Source: Goekera deserti (GTDB lineage Bacteria; Actinomycetota; Actinomycetes; Mycobacteriales; Geodermatophilaceae). Taken from it: DNA of 64,000 nt. Both the position numbers and the translations under genes were made by a program. The notes beneath the pieces were generated by a model that made no database searches, had not been told where the DNA came from, and saw only the letters and a list, made by a program, of their open reading frames with translations. The stretch lies in NCBI RefSeq assembly GCF_010685995.1, contig NZ_JAAGWK010000010.1, positions 186,001 to 250,000 on the forward strand, given 5' to 3'. Of this stretch, positions 16,147 to 24,307 are shown piece after piece (within the stretch, counting starts at the first letter, position 1; each line of letters opens with the position of its first letter).

Positions 16147-17546
16147 CCGCCGGCGACCCGGTGGCCCTGGGCACGGCCCGCGGCCGCTGGGTGCTGGCCG
16201 CGACCGTGCTCGCCTCGGCGATGGCGTTCCTGGACTCGACGGCGGTGAACGTCGCCCTGCCGGCGATCGGCACCGAGCTGGACTCGTCGCTGTCCGGCCT
16301 GCAGTGGACGGTGACCGGCTACACGCTGTCGCTGGCCTCGCTGATCCTGCTCGGCGGCGCGCTCGGTGACCGGTACGGGCGGCGGCGGGTGTTCGTCGTC
16401 GGCGTGGTCTGGTTCGCCGTCGCCTCACTCGTCTGCGGGCTGGCCCAGTCGACCGGCCAGCTGGTCGCGGCGCGCGTGCTGCAGGGCATCGGCGGCGCGC
16501 TGCTGACCCCGGGCAGCTTGTCGCTCATCCAGGCCTCGTTCCGCGTGCAGGACCGGGCCCGGGCGATCGGCCTGTGGTCGGCGCTGGCTGGGGTGACCAG
16601 CCTCGGTGGGCCGTTCGTCGGCGGCTTCCTCATCGACTCGGTGAGCTGGCGGCTGGTCTTCCTGGTCAACGTCCCGCTGGCCGCGGCGGTGGTGTGGGTG
16701 TCGGCCCGGCACGTGCCGGAGAGCCGCGACCCCGCCCACCACGGCCGCTTCGACGTGCTCGGCGCGGTGCTCGCGGCGCTGGCGCTGGGTGGCACGACCT
16801 ACGCCCTGATCACCGCCGGCGACGGCACCGGGACGGCGGTCTGGGGTACCGCCGCGGTGGGCGTCGGCGCCGCGGTCGGGTTCGTGCTGCGCGAGCGGCG
16901 GGCCGCGGACCCGATGCTGCCGCTGGGCGTCTTCACCGACCGGCAGTTCAGCGGGGCCAACCTGAGCACGCTGGCCGTCTACGGCGCACTCGGTGGGTTC
17001 TCCTTCTTCCTCGTGCTGCAGCTGCAGACCGTGCTGGGCTACGACGCGACCGCGGCCGGGGCGGCCACCGTGCCGGGGATCGCCGTCATCTCGCTGCTCT
17101 CCTCCTCCAGCGGCGCCCTGGCCCAGCGGATCGGGCCCCGGTGGCCGATGACGGTCGGGCCGCTGGTGGCCGGCAGCGGGTTGCTGCTGCTGAGCCGGGT
17201 GGACGCCGGCAGCGGCTACCTCACCGGCGTCCTGCCGGGGGTGCTGCTGTTCGGGCTGGGGATGGCGCTGGTGGCGACGCCGCTCACCGCGACCGTGCTC
17301 AGCGCCGCGCCCGACCACCTGGTCGGCGTGGCGAGCGGGGTCAACAACGCCGCCGCCCGCGCCGCGCAGCTGCTGGCGGTGGCCGCACTGCCGGTGGCCG
17401 TCGGGCTCTCCGGGGCCGACTACGCCGACCCGGACGCCCTCACGTCCGGGTACGCGCTCGGCATGACCCTGTGCGCCGCCGTGCTGGCCTCCGGCGGGGT
17501 GATCGCCCTGCTCACCATCCGCTCCGACGTGCTGCGGGCCGGCTGA
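16143..17546 (+). CDS. MFS transporter, DHA2 (14-TM) drug exporter type
   Basis: Proton-driven exporter of 467 aa with about 14 helices. Helix 1 has FLDSTAVNVALPAIG, a DHA2 signature; the loop after helix 2 has GALGDRYGRRRVF (motif A); helix 5 has GVTSLGGPFVGGFLID (motif C of antiporters). The substrate is unknown. The GTG start overlaps the sigma factor stop (GTGA), so the exporter is cotranslated with an ECF sigma factor, an unusual partner. There are four bases between its stop and the convergent XRE-cupin gene. Confidence 0.9.
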   Translation: MTAGDPVALGTARGRWVLAATVLASAMAFLDSTAVNVALPAIGTELDSSLSGLQWTVTGYTLSLASLILLGGALGDRYGRRRVFVVGVVWFAVASLVCGLAQSTGQLVAARVLQGIGGALLTPGSLSLIQASFRVQDRARAIGLWSALAGVTSLGGPFVGGFLIDSVSWRLVFLVNVPLAAAVVWVSARHVPESRDPAHHGRFDVLGAVLAALALGGTTYALITAGDGTGTAVWGTAAVGVGAAVGFVLRERRAADPMLPLGVFTDRQFSGANLSTLAVYGALGGFSFFLVLQLQTVLGYDATAAGAATVPGIAVISLLSSSSGALAQRIGPRWPMTVGPLVAGSGLLLLSRVDAGSGYLTGVLPGVLLFGLGMALVATPLTATVLSAAPDHLVGVASGVNNAAARAAQLLAVAALPVAVGLSGADYADPDALTSGYALGMTLCAAVLASGGVIALLTIRSDVLRAG

Positions 17547-17550
17547 CCGG

Positions 17551-18135
17551 TCAGCTCCCGGCGGGCCGGGCGCGCACGTGCATCCGCTCGCCCTGCGGGC
17601 CGAACAGCATCAGCACCTCCGCCGGCCGGTCGCCGACGTTGCCGAACCAGTGCGGCACGTGGGTGTCGAACTCCACCACCTCACCGGGCCGCAGGTCGAG
17701 GTCGTGCTCGCCGAGCAGCAGCCGCAGCCGGCCGTCGAGCACGTACATCCACTCGTAGCCCTCGTGCGAGCGCTGCTCCGGCTCACCGGCCGGCACGCCC
17801 GGCGGGAACAGCGCCCGGTAGGCCTGCACCCCACCGGGACGGCGGCTCAGCGGCCACATCGTCATGCCGTTGCGGGTGACCGGCCGGGCCTGCACCCGCG
17901 GGTCGGCCACCGACGGTGCGCCGACCAGCTCGTCCAGCGGCACCCGGTACGCCCGGGACAGCGGCAGCAGCAGCTCCAGGGTGGGCCGGCGCTGCCCGGA
18001 CTCCAGCCGGGACAGGGTGCTCACCGAGATGCCGGTGGTGGCCGACAGCTCGGCCAGGGTCGCGTCCTGCTGCCGGCGCAGGGCCCGCAGTCGTGGGCCC
18101 ACGCCCTCGAGCACGCCGTCCAGGTCGTCGTCCAC
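17551..18135 (-). CDS. XRE-cupin transcriptional regulator
   Basis: Regulator of 194 aa with an N-terminal helix-turn-helix (RLRALRRQQDATLAELSATT, then SVSTLSRLESGQRRPTLELL; about 10-70) and a C-terminal cupin_2 domain (about 105-185) with GYEWMYVLDGRLRLLLG and PGEVVEFDTHVPHWFGN. This architecture senses small molecules or metals through the cupin. It is divergent from the flavoprotein gene at 18238; palindromes of the half-site GTTGC lie between them. GTG 18135 chosen as the start nearest the helix-turn-helix. Confidence 0.9.
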   Translation of the reverse strand: MDDDLDGVLEGVGPRLRALRRQQDATLAELSATTGISVSTLSRLESGQRRPTLELLLPLSRAYRVPLDELVGAPSVADPRVQARPVTRNGMTMWPLSRRPGGVQAYRALFPPGVPAGEPEQRSHEGYEWMYVLDGRLRLLLGEHDLDLRPGEVVEFDTHVPHWFGNVGDRPAEVLMLFGPQGERMHVRARPAGS

Positions 18136-18144
18136 GGGGGGAGC

Positions 18145-18170
18145 TTGCCACAACGGCAACGAATGTTGCC
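18145..18170. promoter_or_regulatory. Operator palindromes between XRE-cupin and flavoprotein genes
   Basis: GGCAACGAATGTTGCC (18155-18170) is a perfect 6-4-6 palindrome. A second pair TTGCC (18145-18149) with GGCAA (18155-18159) overlaps it, and GTTGC recurs at 18175-18179. Clustered half-sites next to a divergent XRE regulator point to its operator. Binding is inferred. Confidence 0.65.
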
Positions 18171-18237
18171 AGTAGTTGCTCGTGCGGGCCACCCTCGTGG
18201 AGCGACGGGGACCCGCCGCAGGAGTGGAGGAACGACC

Positions 18238-19251
18238 GTGGAGCAGCAGTACGACGTGGTGGTGGTCGGTGGCGGCGCGGCCGGGCTGGGCGGCGCCCTG
18301 GCACTGTCCCGCGCCCGCCGGTCGGTCCTGGTGCTGGACGCCGGCCGGCCGCGGAACGCACCGGCCGGCCAGGTGCACAACTACCTGGCCCGGGAGGGCA
18401 CGGCGCCGGGTGAGCTGCTGGCGATCGGCCGGGCGGAGGTCGCCGGGTACGGCGCCCACCTGGAGTCCGGCGAGGCCGTGGCCGCCGCACCGGACGGCGA
18501 CGGGTTCGTCGTCGACCTGGCCGACGGCCGCCGCGTGCGGGCCCGCCGGCTGCTGGTCACCACCGGCCTCGTCGACGAGCTGCCCGAGGTGCCCGGCGTG
18601 GCCGAGCTGTGGGGCACCGACGTCCTGCACTGCCCGTACTGCCACGGCTGGGAGGTGCGCGACCAGCCGGTCGGCGTGCTCTCCACCAGCCCGTTCGGGG
18701 TGCTGCAGGCCCAGATGTGGCGGCAGTGGACCGCCGACGTGACGCTCTTCCTGCACACCGGGCCCGAGCCCTCCGACGACGAGCGGGAGGCGCTGGCCGC
18801 CCGCGGCATCAGCGTGGTCACCGGCGAGGTGGCCGGCCTGGAGACCGACGGCGGCCGGCTGTCCGGGGTACGGCTGGCCTCCGGGCAGGTCGTGCCGCGG
18901 ACAGCACTGGTGGTGCTGTCCCGGTTCACCGCCCGGTCGGCGGTGCTCGAGTCCCTGGGGCTCGCCGCGGTCGACCAGGAGATGGGCGGGCAGGTGCTCG
19001 GCCGGGTCGTGCCCAGCGGCCCGGCCGGGGCGACGACGGTGCCCGGCGTCTGGGTGGCCGGCAACGTCACCGACCCCCGCGCCCAGGTGGTCGTCTCGGC
19101 CGCCGCGGGGCTGGAGGCCGCGGCGGCGCTCAACGCCGACCTGATCGCCGAGGACACCCGGCTCGCGGTGGCCGCCCACCGGGCGTCCCCCTCCCCCGCC
19201 GGGGCGGGACCGCGCGACCTGGTGCCCGGCGGCCGCCGGCACGGGAACTGA
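18238..19251 (+). CDS. Thioredoxin-reductase-like NAD(P)/FAD oxidoreductase
   Basis: Flavoprotein of 337 aa of the low-molecular-weight thioredoxin reductase family. The FAD-binding motif VVVGGGAAGLGGALALSRAR starts at residue 7. A CPYC redox motif (Cys 132 and 135, in HCPYCHGWEV) lies in the pyridine nucleotide domain. The second GxGxx(G/A) region is weak (VGVLSTSPFGVLQ), so NADPH binding may be lost, as in gliotoxin/holomycin-type dithiol oxidases. VPGVWVAGNVTDPRAQVV closes the FAD site. GTG 18238 has GGAGTGGAGG upstream. It forms an operon with the methyltransferase that follows (11-base gap). Confidence 0.88.
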   Translation: MEQQYDVVVVGGGAAGLGGALALSRARRSVLVLDAGRPRNAPAGQVHNYLAREGTAPGELLAIGRAEVAGYGAHLESGEAVAAAPDGDGFVVDLADGRRVRARRLLVTTGLVDELPEVPGVAELWGTDVLHCPYCHGWEVRDQPVGVLSTSPFGVLQAQMWRQWTADVTLFLHTGPEPSDDEREALAARGISVVTGEVAGLETDGGRLSGVRLASGQVVPRTALVVLSRFTARSAVLESLGLAAVDQEMGGQVLGRVVPSGPAGATTVPGVWVAGNVTDPRAQVVVSAAAGLEAAAALNADLIAEDTRLAVAAHRASPSPAGAGPRDLVPGGRRHGN

Positions 19252-19262
19252 GGAGGGCGACC

Positions 19263-19934
19263 ATGTCGACCCACGAGCAGGGGCACCGGCACGAGCACGG
19301 GCACGGGACCGCGCCGGAGGACCGTCCCGGCGGCACTGGCAGCGACCTGGCCTCCTGGGAGGAGCGCTATGGCGGCGCCCCGGCGCTGTGGAGCGGGCAG
19401 GTCAACGCGACGCTGGTGACCCACACCGCCGGGCTGACCCCGGGCCACGCCCTGGACGTCGGCTGCGGCGAGGGCGGCGACGTGCTGTGGCTGGCCGGGC
19501 AGGGCTGGCGGGTGACCGGCCTGGACTGGTCGCAGGTCGCGCTGGCCCGCGCCGCGGAGCACGCCGCCGCGGCCGGCCTGGCCGACCGGGTGGAGTGGGT
19601 CCGCGGCGACGTCGACACCTGGCAGCCGCCGGCGGACACCCACGACCTGGTGACCGCCCACTTCCTGCACCCCACCGAGCCGCAGCGACACCGGGTGCTG
19701 GCCCGGCTGGCTGCGTCGGTGGCGCCCGGCGGCACGCTGCTCTGGGTCGGCCACCCCTTCGACGCCGATGCCGCCGCGGTCTGGGGCGCCGACCGGTTCG
19801 CCGCCGCCAGCGAGGTGGCCGCCGACCTGGACCCGCAGGTGTGGGAGGTGCTGCTGGCCGAGCAGCAGCCCCGCCCGGGTGGCGGCGAGGGCCAGCGCCG
19901 GGCCGACGAGGTGCTGCGCGCCCGGCGGCGCTGA
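19263..19934 (+). CDS. Class I SAM-dependent methyltransferase
   Basis: Protein of 223 aa. A His-rich N-terminus (HEQGHRHEHGHG) of about 15 residues may bind metal. The methyltransferase core begins with WEERYGGAPALWSG and motif I ALDVGCGEGGDVLWLA near residue 63, then GLDWSQVALARA. The wording resembles thiopurine/tellurite-type methyltransferases (TehB/TPMT-like). It is 11 bases after the flavoprotein gene with GAGGAGGG upstream of ATG. Together the two and the XRE-cupin regulator form a redox/detoxification module; the substrate is unknown. Confidence 0.87.
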   Translation: MSTHEQGHRHEHGHGTAPEDRPGGTGSDLASWEERYGGAPALWSGQVNATLVTHTAGLTPGHALDVGCGEGGDVLWLAGQGWRVTGLDWSQVALARAAEHAAAAGLADRVEWVRGDVDTWQPPADTHDLVTAHFLHPTEPQRHRVLARLAASVAPGGTLLWVGHPFDADAAAVWGADRFAAASEVAADLDPQVWEVLLAEQQPRPGGGEGQRRADEVLRARRR

Positions 19935-19984
19935 CCCCGCATCGCTGACCCCGCATCGCCGGCCCCGCGGCGCCGGCCCCGCGC

Positions 19985-20962
19985 TCAGCCGGCGAGCAGG
20001 CGGGCCTCCAGGTCGGCCGGGAGCCCGGGCAGCGGCCGGCCGGCCGGGGGGGTCGGCCGCGGTGCGGACCGCTGCCACGCCCACGTGTCGGCCACCGTGT
20101 CGCCCAGCGGCCGGGACGGGAGCCCCAGCTCCCGGGCCCGCGCCGTGCCGACGTCCCAGGCGGTGCGCGCGGTCTCGGCGCGCAGCCAGAGCGGCAGGTG
20201 CACCCACTCCTGGACGCCCGCGGCCAGCAGGTCGTCCTCCGGCACCGGCACCCACTCCGCGTCGGACCCGGTCACCGTGCGGCAGGTGTCCAGCAGCCCG
20301 CCGAGCGTGGTCATCCCGGCCGGGCCGGTGGCGTTGACCGGCCCGGCGAGCCCGCGCTCGGCGGCCTGCACCAGCCAGCCCGCCAGGTCGCGGGCGTCGA
20401 CCAGCGCGATCGGCTGGTCCAGGGCATCCGGGACGACGACCCGGCCGCCTGCCGCGATCCGGTCCAGCCACCAGCCGAGCCGGTACAGCCGGTCGTGGGG
20501 GCCGACGACCAGCCCGGCGCGGGCGGTGAGGAACCGCCCGGGCAGCGCTGCCGCGAGCACCCGTTCGGCGTGCGCCTTGACCGGCCCGTACTCGTCGTCC
20601 GGGGTGTCCCAGGTGGGCGACTGCTCGTCCGGCACCGGCCCCGGCGGCCAGGTGCGGTAGGCGTTGAGGCTGCTGGTGAACGCGTAGCCAGAGACGCCGC
20701 CCAGCACCGCGGCCGCGTTGTCCGCGGCCGCCCGCGTCTGGGCGGAGGTGTCCACGACCAGGTCCGGCGTCCAGCCGTCCAGCGCGGCGGGCAGCGCGGC
20801 GGGGTCGTCCCGGTCACCGTGCAGCGCTCGGGCACCCGGCGGCGGCGCCCCGGACACCCCGCGGCTGAACGTGGCGACCTCGTGGCCGCGAGCCAGGGCC
20901 GCCTCGACCACGTGCACGCCGAGGAAGTGGGTACCACCGAGCACGAGCAGACGGGAGGTCAC
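19985..20962 (-). CDS. NAD-dependent epimerase/dehydratase family protein
   Basis: Extended/atypical SDR of 325 aa. The nucleotide-binding motif is LLVLGGTHFLGVHVVEAAL near residue 4, and the catalytic pair lies in DEYGPVKAHAERVL (YxxxK). A C-terminal substrate-binding half follows (LVDARDLAGWLVQAAERGL). It resembles reductases of the isoflavone/anthocyanidin-like atypical SDR group; substrate unknown. GTG 20962 is where homology begins. The same frame stays open upstream into the tandem repeats, but that extension is repeat DNA and I reject it. Confidence 0.85.
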   Translation of the reverse strand: MTSRLLVLGGTHFLGVHVVEAALARGHEVATFSRGVSGAPPPGARALHGDRDDPAALPAALDGWTPDLVVDTSAQTRAAADNAAAVLGGVSGYAFTSSLNAYRTWPPGPVPDEQSPTWDTPDDEYGPVKAHAERVLAAALPGRFLTARAGLVVGPHDRLYRLGWWLDRIAAGGRVVVPDALDQPIALVDARDLAGWLVQAAERGLAGPVNATGPAGMTTLGGLLDTCRTVTGSDAEWVPVPEDDLLAAGVQEWVHLPLWLRAETARTAWDVGTARARELGLPSRPLGDTVADTWAWQRSAPRPTPPAGRPLPGLPADLEARLLAG

Positions 20963-21033
20963 CCGCCCGACTGAACCGGAGCCGACCGCCACGGTCCAGC
21001 CGGTACGCCGACGGCGCAACACCCCATGAGTCC

Positions 21034-21247
21034 GGCCACTCCCGCGGAAAGGGCCACACCCAGCGGCCACTTCCGCGGGAAGGGCCACGAGCGCGGCGGC
21101 CACTTCCGCGGGAAGGGCCACACCCAGCGGCCACTTCCGCGGGAAGGGCCACGAGCGCGGCGGCCACTTCCGCGGGAAGGGCCGCACCCAGCGGCCACTT
21201 CCGCGGGAAGGGCCACGTGCTCGGCGGCCACGTCCGCGGGAGGGGCA
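21034..21247. repeat. Tandem palindromic repeat array, 64-bp higher-order unit
   Basis: Seven copies of a hairpin-forming core (typical copy CACTTCCGCGGGAAGGG flanked by GGC/GCC) start at 21034, 21065, 21098, 21129, 21162, 21193 and 21226. Spacing alternates 31, 33, 31, 33, 31, 33 because two linkers alternate (ACACCCAGC and ACGAGCGCGGC). The true period is therefore 64 bp, repeated just over three times. The first and last copies have diverged. It lies between two convergent-to-tandem minus-strand genes. Since 64 is not a multiple of three, it is not a protein repeat. Confidence 0.9.
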
Positions 21248-21266
21248 GAGCCCCGCGGGGGGTCCG

Positions 21267-21764
21267 TCAGCTGGCGCGGACGGCCTGGAGCCGGGCGACC
21301 TGCGGCACCGGCGGGCAGCCGGCCGCGGCCAGCACGAGCAGCGGCGAACGCGGGCCGGGGCGGGTGCTGATCCGCAGCGCCCGGGCGCCGGTCAGCGCGT
21401 CGGCCTCCGGCGGGACGACGACGAGGTCCAGCCGGCGGGAGCCGCCGTTGACGGTCAGGCACACCACCTGCGGGTCCATCGCGGAGAAACCACCGGTGCG
21501 CACCGTCCGCCCGCGCACCACCACCTTGCGCGGCGCCGGCGTCCAGGCGTCCATGGCGTAGGTGAACCGCTCGACCTCGATGCCGCGCCGGTCCAGCGCG
21601 GCGATCAGCTCGGGGACCTCCACCGCCAGGTCGCGCGTGCGCGGCCACCAGGCGCCGTCCAGCGCGGCGCCGGTGCCCGCGTCGGCGCGCACGCTGACCC
21701 GGACGTCGATCCCCTCACGGAACTCCTGCGCCGTCCACGATCCCCGACCAAGGTCCACGGGCAC
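21267..21764 (-). CDS. DUF5994-family protein
   Basis: Soluble protein of 165 aa. The segment ALDGAWWPRTRDLAVEVPELIAAL (read in two parts: GAWWPRTRDLAVE near residues 37-50) is the hallmark of DUF5994, an actinobacterial family of unknown function with alternating strands, followed by RFTYAMDAWTPAPRKV and DLVVVPPEADALTG. No catalytic motif is apparent. GTG 21764 gives the longest form; GTG 21758 is possible. The tandem repeat array lies just beyond its stop. The 213 bases upstream hold no recognisable gene. Confidence 0.75.
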   Translation of the reverse strand: MPVDLGRGSWTAQEFREGIDVRVSVRADAGTGAALDGAWWPRTRDLAVEVPELIAALDRRGIEVERFTYAMDAWTPAPRKVVVRGRTVRTGGFSAMDPQVVCLTVNGGSRRLDLVVVPPEADALTGARALRISTRPGPRSPLLVLAAAGCPPVPQVARLQAVRAS

Positions 21765-21977
21765 GCCGCACCGCCTCTCGCTCTCGTTCTCACGGGCCGG
21801 TCCGCCGGCCCTCCCCCGGTCCTCCGGCGCTCCGTCGCACGCGGCGACAGCACACCCGAGGTCCCTGCAGCAGAAGCTAGGGGGCCGGGCGCGCCGCCCG
21901 CGACACGGGACCGGCGTGGCGCGTGTGGCGCGTGAGGGAACGGCTCGTCCTCACTGCAGGTCACGAAGCCGACACGG

Positions 21978-23039
21978 TCATCCGGCCGGCGGTGTCCAGC
22001 GGCCGGTGACCAGGTCGGTCCAGAGCCGTCGGATCGCCAGGGAGTTGCGGTCCGCCGCGGCGTGCGCGTTCAGGTGCGGCGCCAGCGGGAAGTCGGCCGG
22101 CAGCGACTCCAGCAGGTCGCGGTCCTCGGCCTCCACCTCGTCGTCGAAGGCCAGGATGTCCGCGGCCGGGCGGTCGGCCTCGGTGTCGGTGCGCAGCACC
22201 GTCTGGGTGAGCAGGCACGTCCGGTCGTCCACCGGGGTGATCGCCTTGACCATCACGTGCTGCAGCCCGTCGGGGTAGGTGATGTGGATGTGCGCGGAGA
22301 ACGGCAGGTGCAGCTGGGAGACGGTGCACCGCAGCGTCGTCCCCACCTCGCCGGGCCGGCCCCCGACCGGGATCTCCCCGTAGCTGGACAGCCCGTACGG
22401 CTCCCGGGTGACCACGGTGTCGGTGACCTCGGGCCGGTCGATGTCACCGAAGGTGTTGCGGTGCACGAAGGCGACGTGGCCGGGGTCGAGGTTGTTCTCC
22501 AGCAGGTGCATGGCGGTGCAGGCGAAGGGCCACTCGTACTCCGGCACGGCACGCCAGCCCGGCGCGCCGTACTGCGGCACCTCCGGGACGCCGGTGATCG
22601 GCCCGCCCTCGGCCTCGGTGGCCAGGCAGACCCAGACCATGCCGTACCGCTCCTGGCTGGCGACCATCGTCAGGCCGCTCTTGGTGGGCAGCGGCGCACC
22701 CGGGGTCTGCGGGATGCGCTGGGTGCGGCCGTCGGCGTCCCACTCCCAGCCGTGGTACGGGCAGACCAGGTGGCAGTCGGCGACCCAGCCGCGCGACAGC
22801 GGGGCGTCCCGGTGGGCGCAGCGGTCCAGGGCCACGCTCACCGGCGCGGTCGACTCCGGCCGCCAGAGCACGAGGTCGACCCCCAGCACGGTCCGCTTCA
22901 CCGGGCCCGTGTCGACGGCGGCCGCGAAGCCGGTGGCGTACCAGAAGCGGCGGAACACCGGGTGCTCGCTGAGCACCAGGTGGTCGGGCCCGGCGTGCCG
23001 GGTGGCGCGACCGACGGGACGGTCGGCGATCGAGGTCAT
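21978..23039 (-). CDS. Rieske [2Fe-2S] aromatic ring-hydroxylating-type oxygenase
   Basis: Oxygenase of 353 aa. The Rieske cluster ligands are Cys 74/His 76 (DRCAHRDAPLS) and Cys 93/His 96 (CPYHGWEWD). The mononuclear iron site is ENNLDPGHVAFVH (Asp 185, His 188, His 193). It resembles the pheophorbide a oxygenase / vanillate demethylase-like group, acting on aromatic or cyclic substrates with an external reductase; no reductase or ferredoxin gene is adjacent. ATG 23039 was chosen because homology starts there; an earlier GTG at 23102 is open. The substrate is unknown. Confidence 0.88.
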   Translation of the reverse strand: MTSIADRPVGRATRHAGPDHLVLSEHPVFRRFWYATGFAAAVDTGPVKRTVLGVDLVLWRPESTAPVSVALDRCAHRDAPLSRGWVADCHLVCPYHGWEWDADGRTQRIPQTPGAPLPTKSGLTMVASQERYGMVWVCLATEAEGGPITGVPEVPQYGAPGWRAVPEYEWPFACTAMHLLENNLDPGHVAFVHRNTFGDIDRPEVTDTVVTREPYGLSSYGEIPVGGRPGEVGTTLRCTVSQLHLPFSAHIHITYPDGLQHVMVKAITPVDDRTCLLTQTVLRTDTEADRPAADILAFDDEVEAEDRDLLESLPADFPLAPHLNAHAAADRNSLAIRRLWTDLVTGRWTPPAG

Positions 23040-23132
23040 CGCAGCATGCAAGCGCAGGACGACGACGGCCCCGTCACGACCAGGTGACGACCGCGTCACC
23101 ACCGGGGCCCGGGACCACCCGGGCCGGCCGGG

Positions 23133-23540
23133 TCAGGGCAGGACGGCCGTCGCCTCGACCTCGACGAGCAGGTCGGGCTCACCCAGCGCCGCCACGCCGA
23201 TCAGCGTGATGGGCCGGACCGGGCTGCCGCTGAGCTCCCCGGCGACCGCCTGGACACCGGCACCGAGGTCGGCCAGCTTGTCCGGGGTCCAGTCGACGAC
23301 GTAGACGGCCAGCCGGGCGACGTCGTCGAAGGTGCCGCCGGCAGCCCGGAGCGCGGTGTCGACGTTGCGGAACGCCTGGGCGACCTGGGCGGCGAGGTCG
23401 CCGGTGCCGACCGGCCGGCCGTCGGCGTCCCGGGCGACCTGGCCGGAGAGGTAGAGGGTGCGGGTGCCGGTGGCCACGGCCATCTGCACGTACACGTCGG
23501 GGCTGGGCAGGCCGGCGGGGTTGATCAGCTCGATGGACAT
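23133..23540 (-). CDS. RidA-family enamine/imine deaminase
   Basis: Protein of 135 aa of the RidA/YjgF family, which hydrolyses reactive enamine/imine intermediates or acts on related small molecules. The fold is clear (YVQMAVATGTRTLYLSGQVARDADG, then AQVAQAFRNVDTALRAAGG and VVDWTPDKLADL). The Arg expected near the C-terminus in true RidA (in the IEVEAxA region) is not obvious in PVRPITLIGVAALGEPDLLVEVEATAV, so it may belong to another Rid subgroup. No ribosome binding site precedes ATG; a TATAAC box at -12 to -7 suggests a leaderless transcript. Divergent TetR gene 20 bases away. Confidence 0.88.
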   Translation of the reverse strand: MSIELINPAGLPSPDVYVQMAVATGTRTLYLSGQVARDADGRPVGTGDLAAQVAQAFRNVDTALRAAGGTFDDVARLAVYVVDWTPDKLADLGAGVQAVAGELSGSPVRPITLIGVAALGEPDLLVEVEATAVLP

Positions 23541-23541
23541 A

Positions 23542-23559
23542 GCACTGTTATAGCAGTGC
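23542..23559. promoter_or_regulatory. Operator shared by divergent RidA and TetR promoters
   Basis: GCACTGTTATAGCAGTGC has perfect 6-bp arms and fills almost the whole 20-bp gap between two divergent ATG codons. Both strands carry a TATA(A/G)C box at -12 to -7 from their start codon inside it. On the minus strand a -35-like TGGACG lies 17 bases further back. TetR binding here would block both leaderless promoters at once. Sequence seen; function inferred. Confidence 0.65.
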
Positions 23560-23560
23560 C

Positions 23561-24217
23561 ATGTATGCTCGTCCAGTGCCTCGCCCCGCTGATCCCCGCG
23601 TCCGTGACGAGCTCGTCGAGCGGGCCGCCGAGCTCCTCGCCGGCACCGGTCCGGTGAGCTTGCGTGCGGTGGCCGCGGCGGCCGGCACGTCGACGATGGC
23701 GGTCTACACCCACTTCGGCGGCATGCCCGGCCTGTGGCGCGCGGTGCGGCAGCAGGGGTTCACCCACCTGGCCCGGCGGCTGGCCACGGCGCCGCGGACG
23801 GCGGACCCGGTGCGTGACGTGATGGCGTTCGGCACCGCCTACGTGGCCAACGCGCTGGCCCACCCGGCGCTCTACCGGGCGATGTTCGACGACCGCAGCG
23901 AGCTGGACGACGCGGCCGCTGCCGACGCGGCACTCGGCGTCCTGGTGCAGGCGGTCGAGCGGGCGCGGGTGGCCGGCCGGTTCTCCACCGACGTCGACCC
24001 CGCGGGCGCGGCGCTGCAGCTCTGGGCGATGACCCACGGCCTGGTGGCGCTGGTGATCGGCGGCGTGCTGCCCCGCGAGGCCCTGGACGCGCACCTGCCC
24101 GCGATGTCCGCCGCGGCCTTCGCCGGCTTCGGCGACGACCCCGACGCAGCCCGGGACTCCGCCGCCGCCGGCTGGCACCCGCCCGGGGACGACGACGCCC
24201 CCGTCACCGAGAGGTGA
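23561..24217 (+). CDS. TetR-family regulator (WHG domain)
   Basis: Protein of 218 aa: a TetR helix-turn-helix ([23 protein letters not shown], about 32-54) and a C-terminal WHG-type domain (about 85-195) with HPALYRAMFDD and LQLWAMTHGLVALVIGGVL. It likely regulates itself and the divergent ridA gene from the shared palindrome. ATG 23561 fits a leaderless transcript; GTG 23576, where the usual MPRPADPRVR start would be, is the alternative. The inducer is unknown. Confidence 0.87.
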   Translation: MYARPVPRPADPRVRDELVERAAELLAGTGPVSLRAVAAAAGTSTMAVYTHFGGMPGLWRAVRQQGFTHLARRLATAPRTADPVRDVMAFGTAYVANALAHPALYRAMFDDRSELDDAAAADAALGVLVQAVERARVAGRFSTDVDPAGAALQLWAMTHGLVALVIGGVLPREALDAHLPAMSAAAFAGFGDDPDAARDSAAAGWHPPGDDDAPVTER

Positions 24218-24307
24218 CGAGGGCGGCGACGGAACCGTCGTGGAACGGCCCGGCTGCAGGGACCCGCGGCGCGCGGAGCGCGTCGTGGCGGGCAGCCGGG
24301 TCCTTCT

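Noticed and set aside
20963-21187. Upstream extension of the epimerase frame through the tandem repeats
   Set aside because: It translates the repeats into a low-complexity peptide; the 64-bp period breaks frame, and homology starts at 20962.
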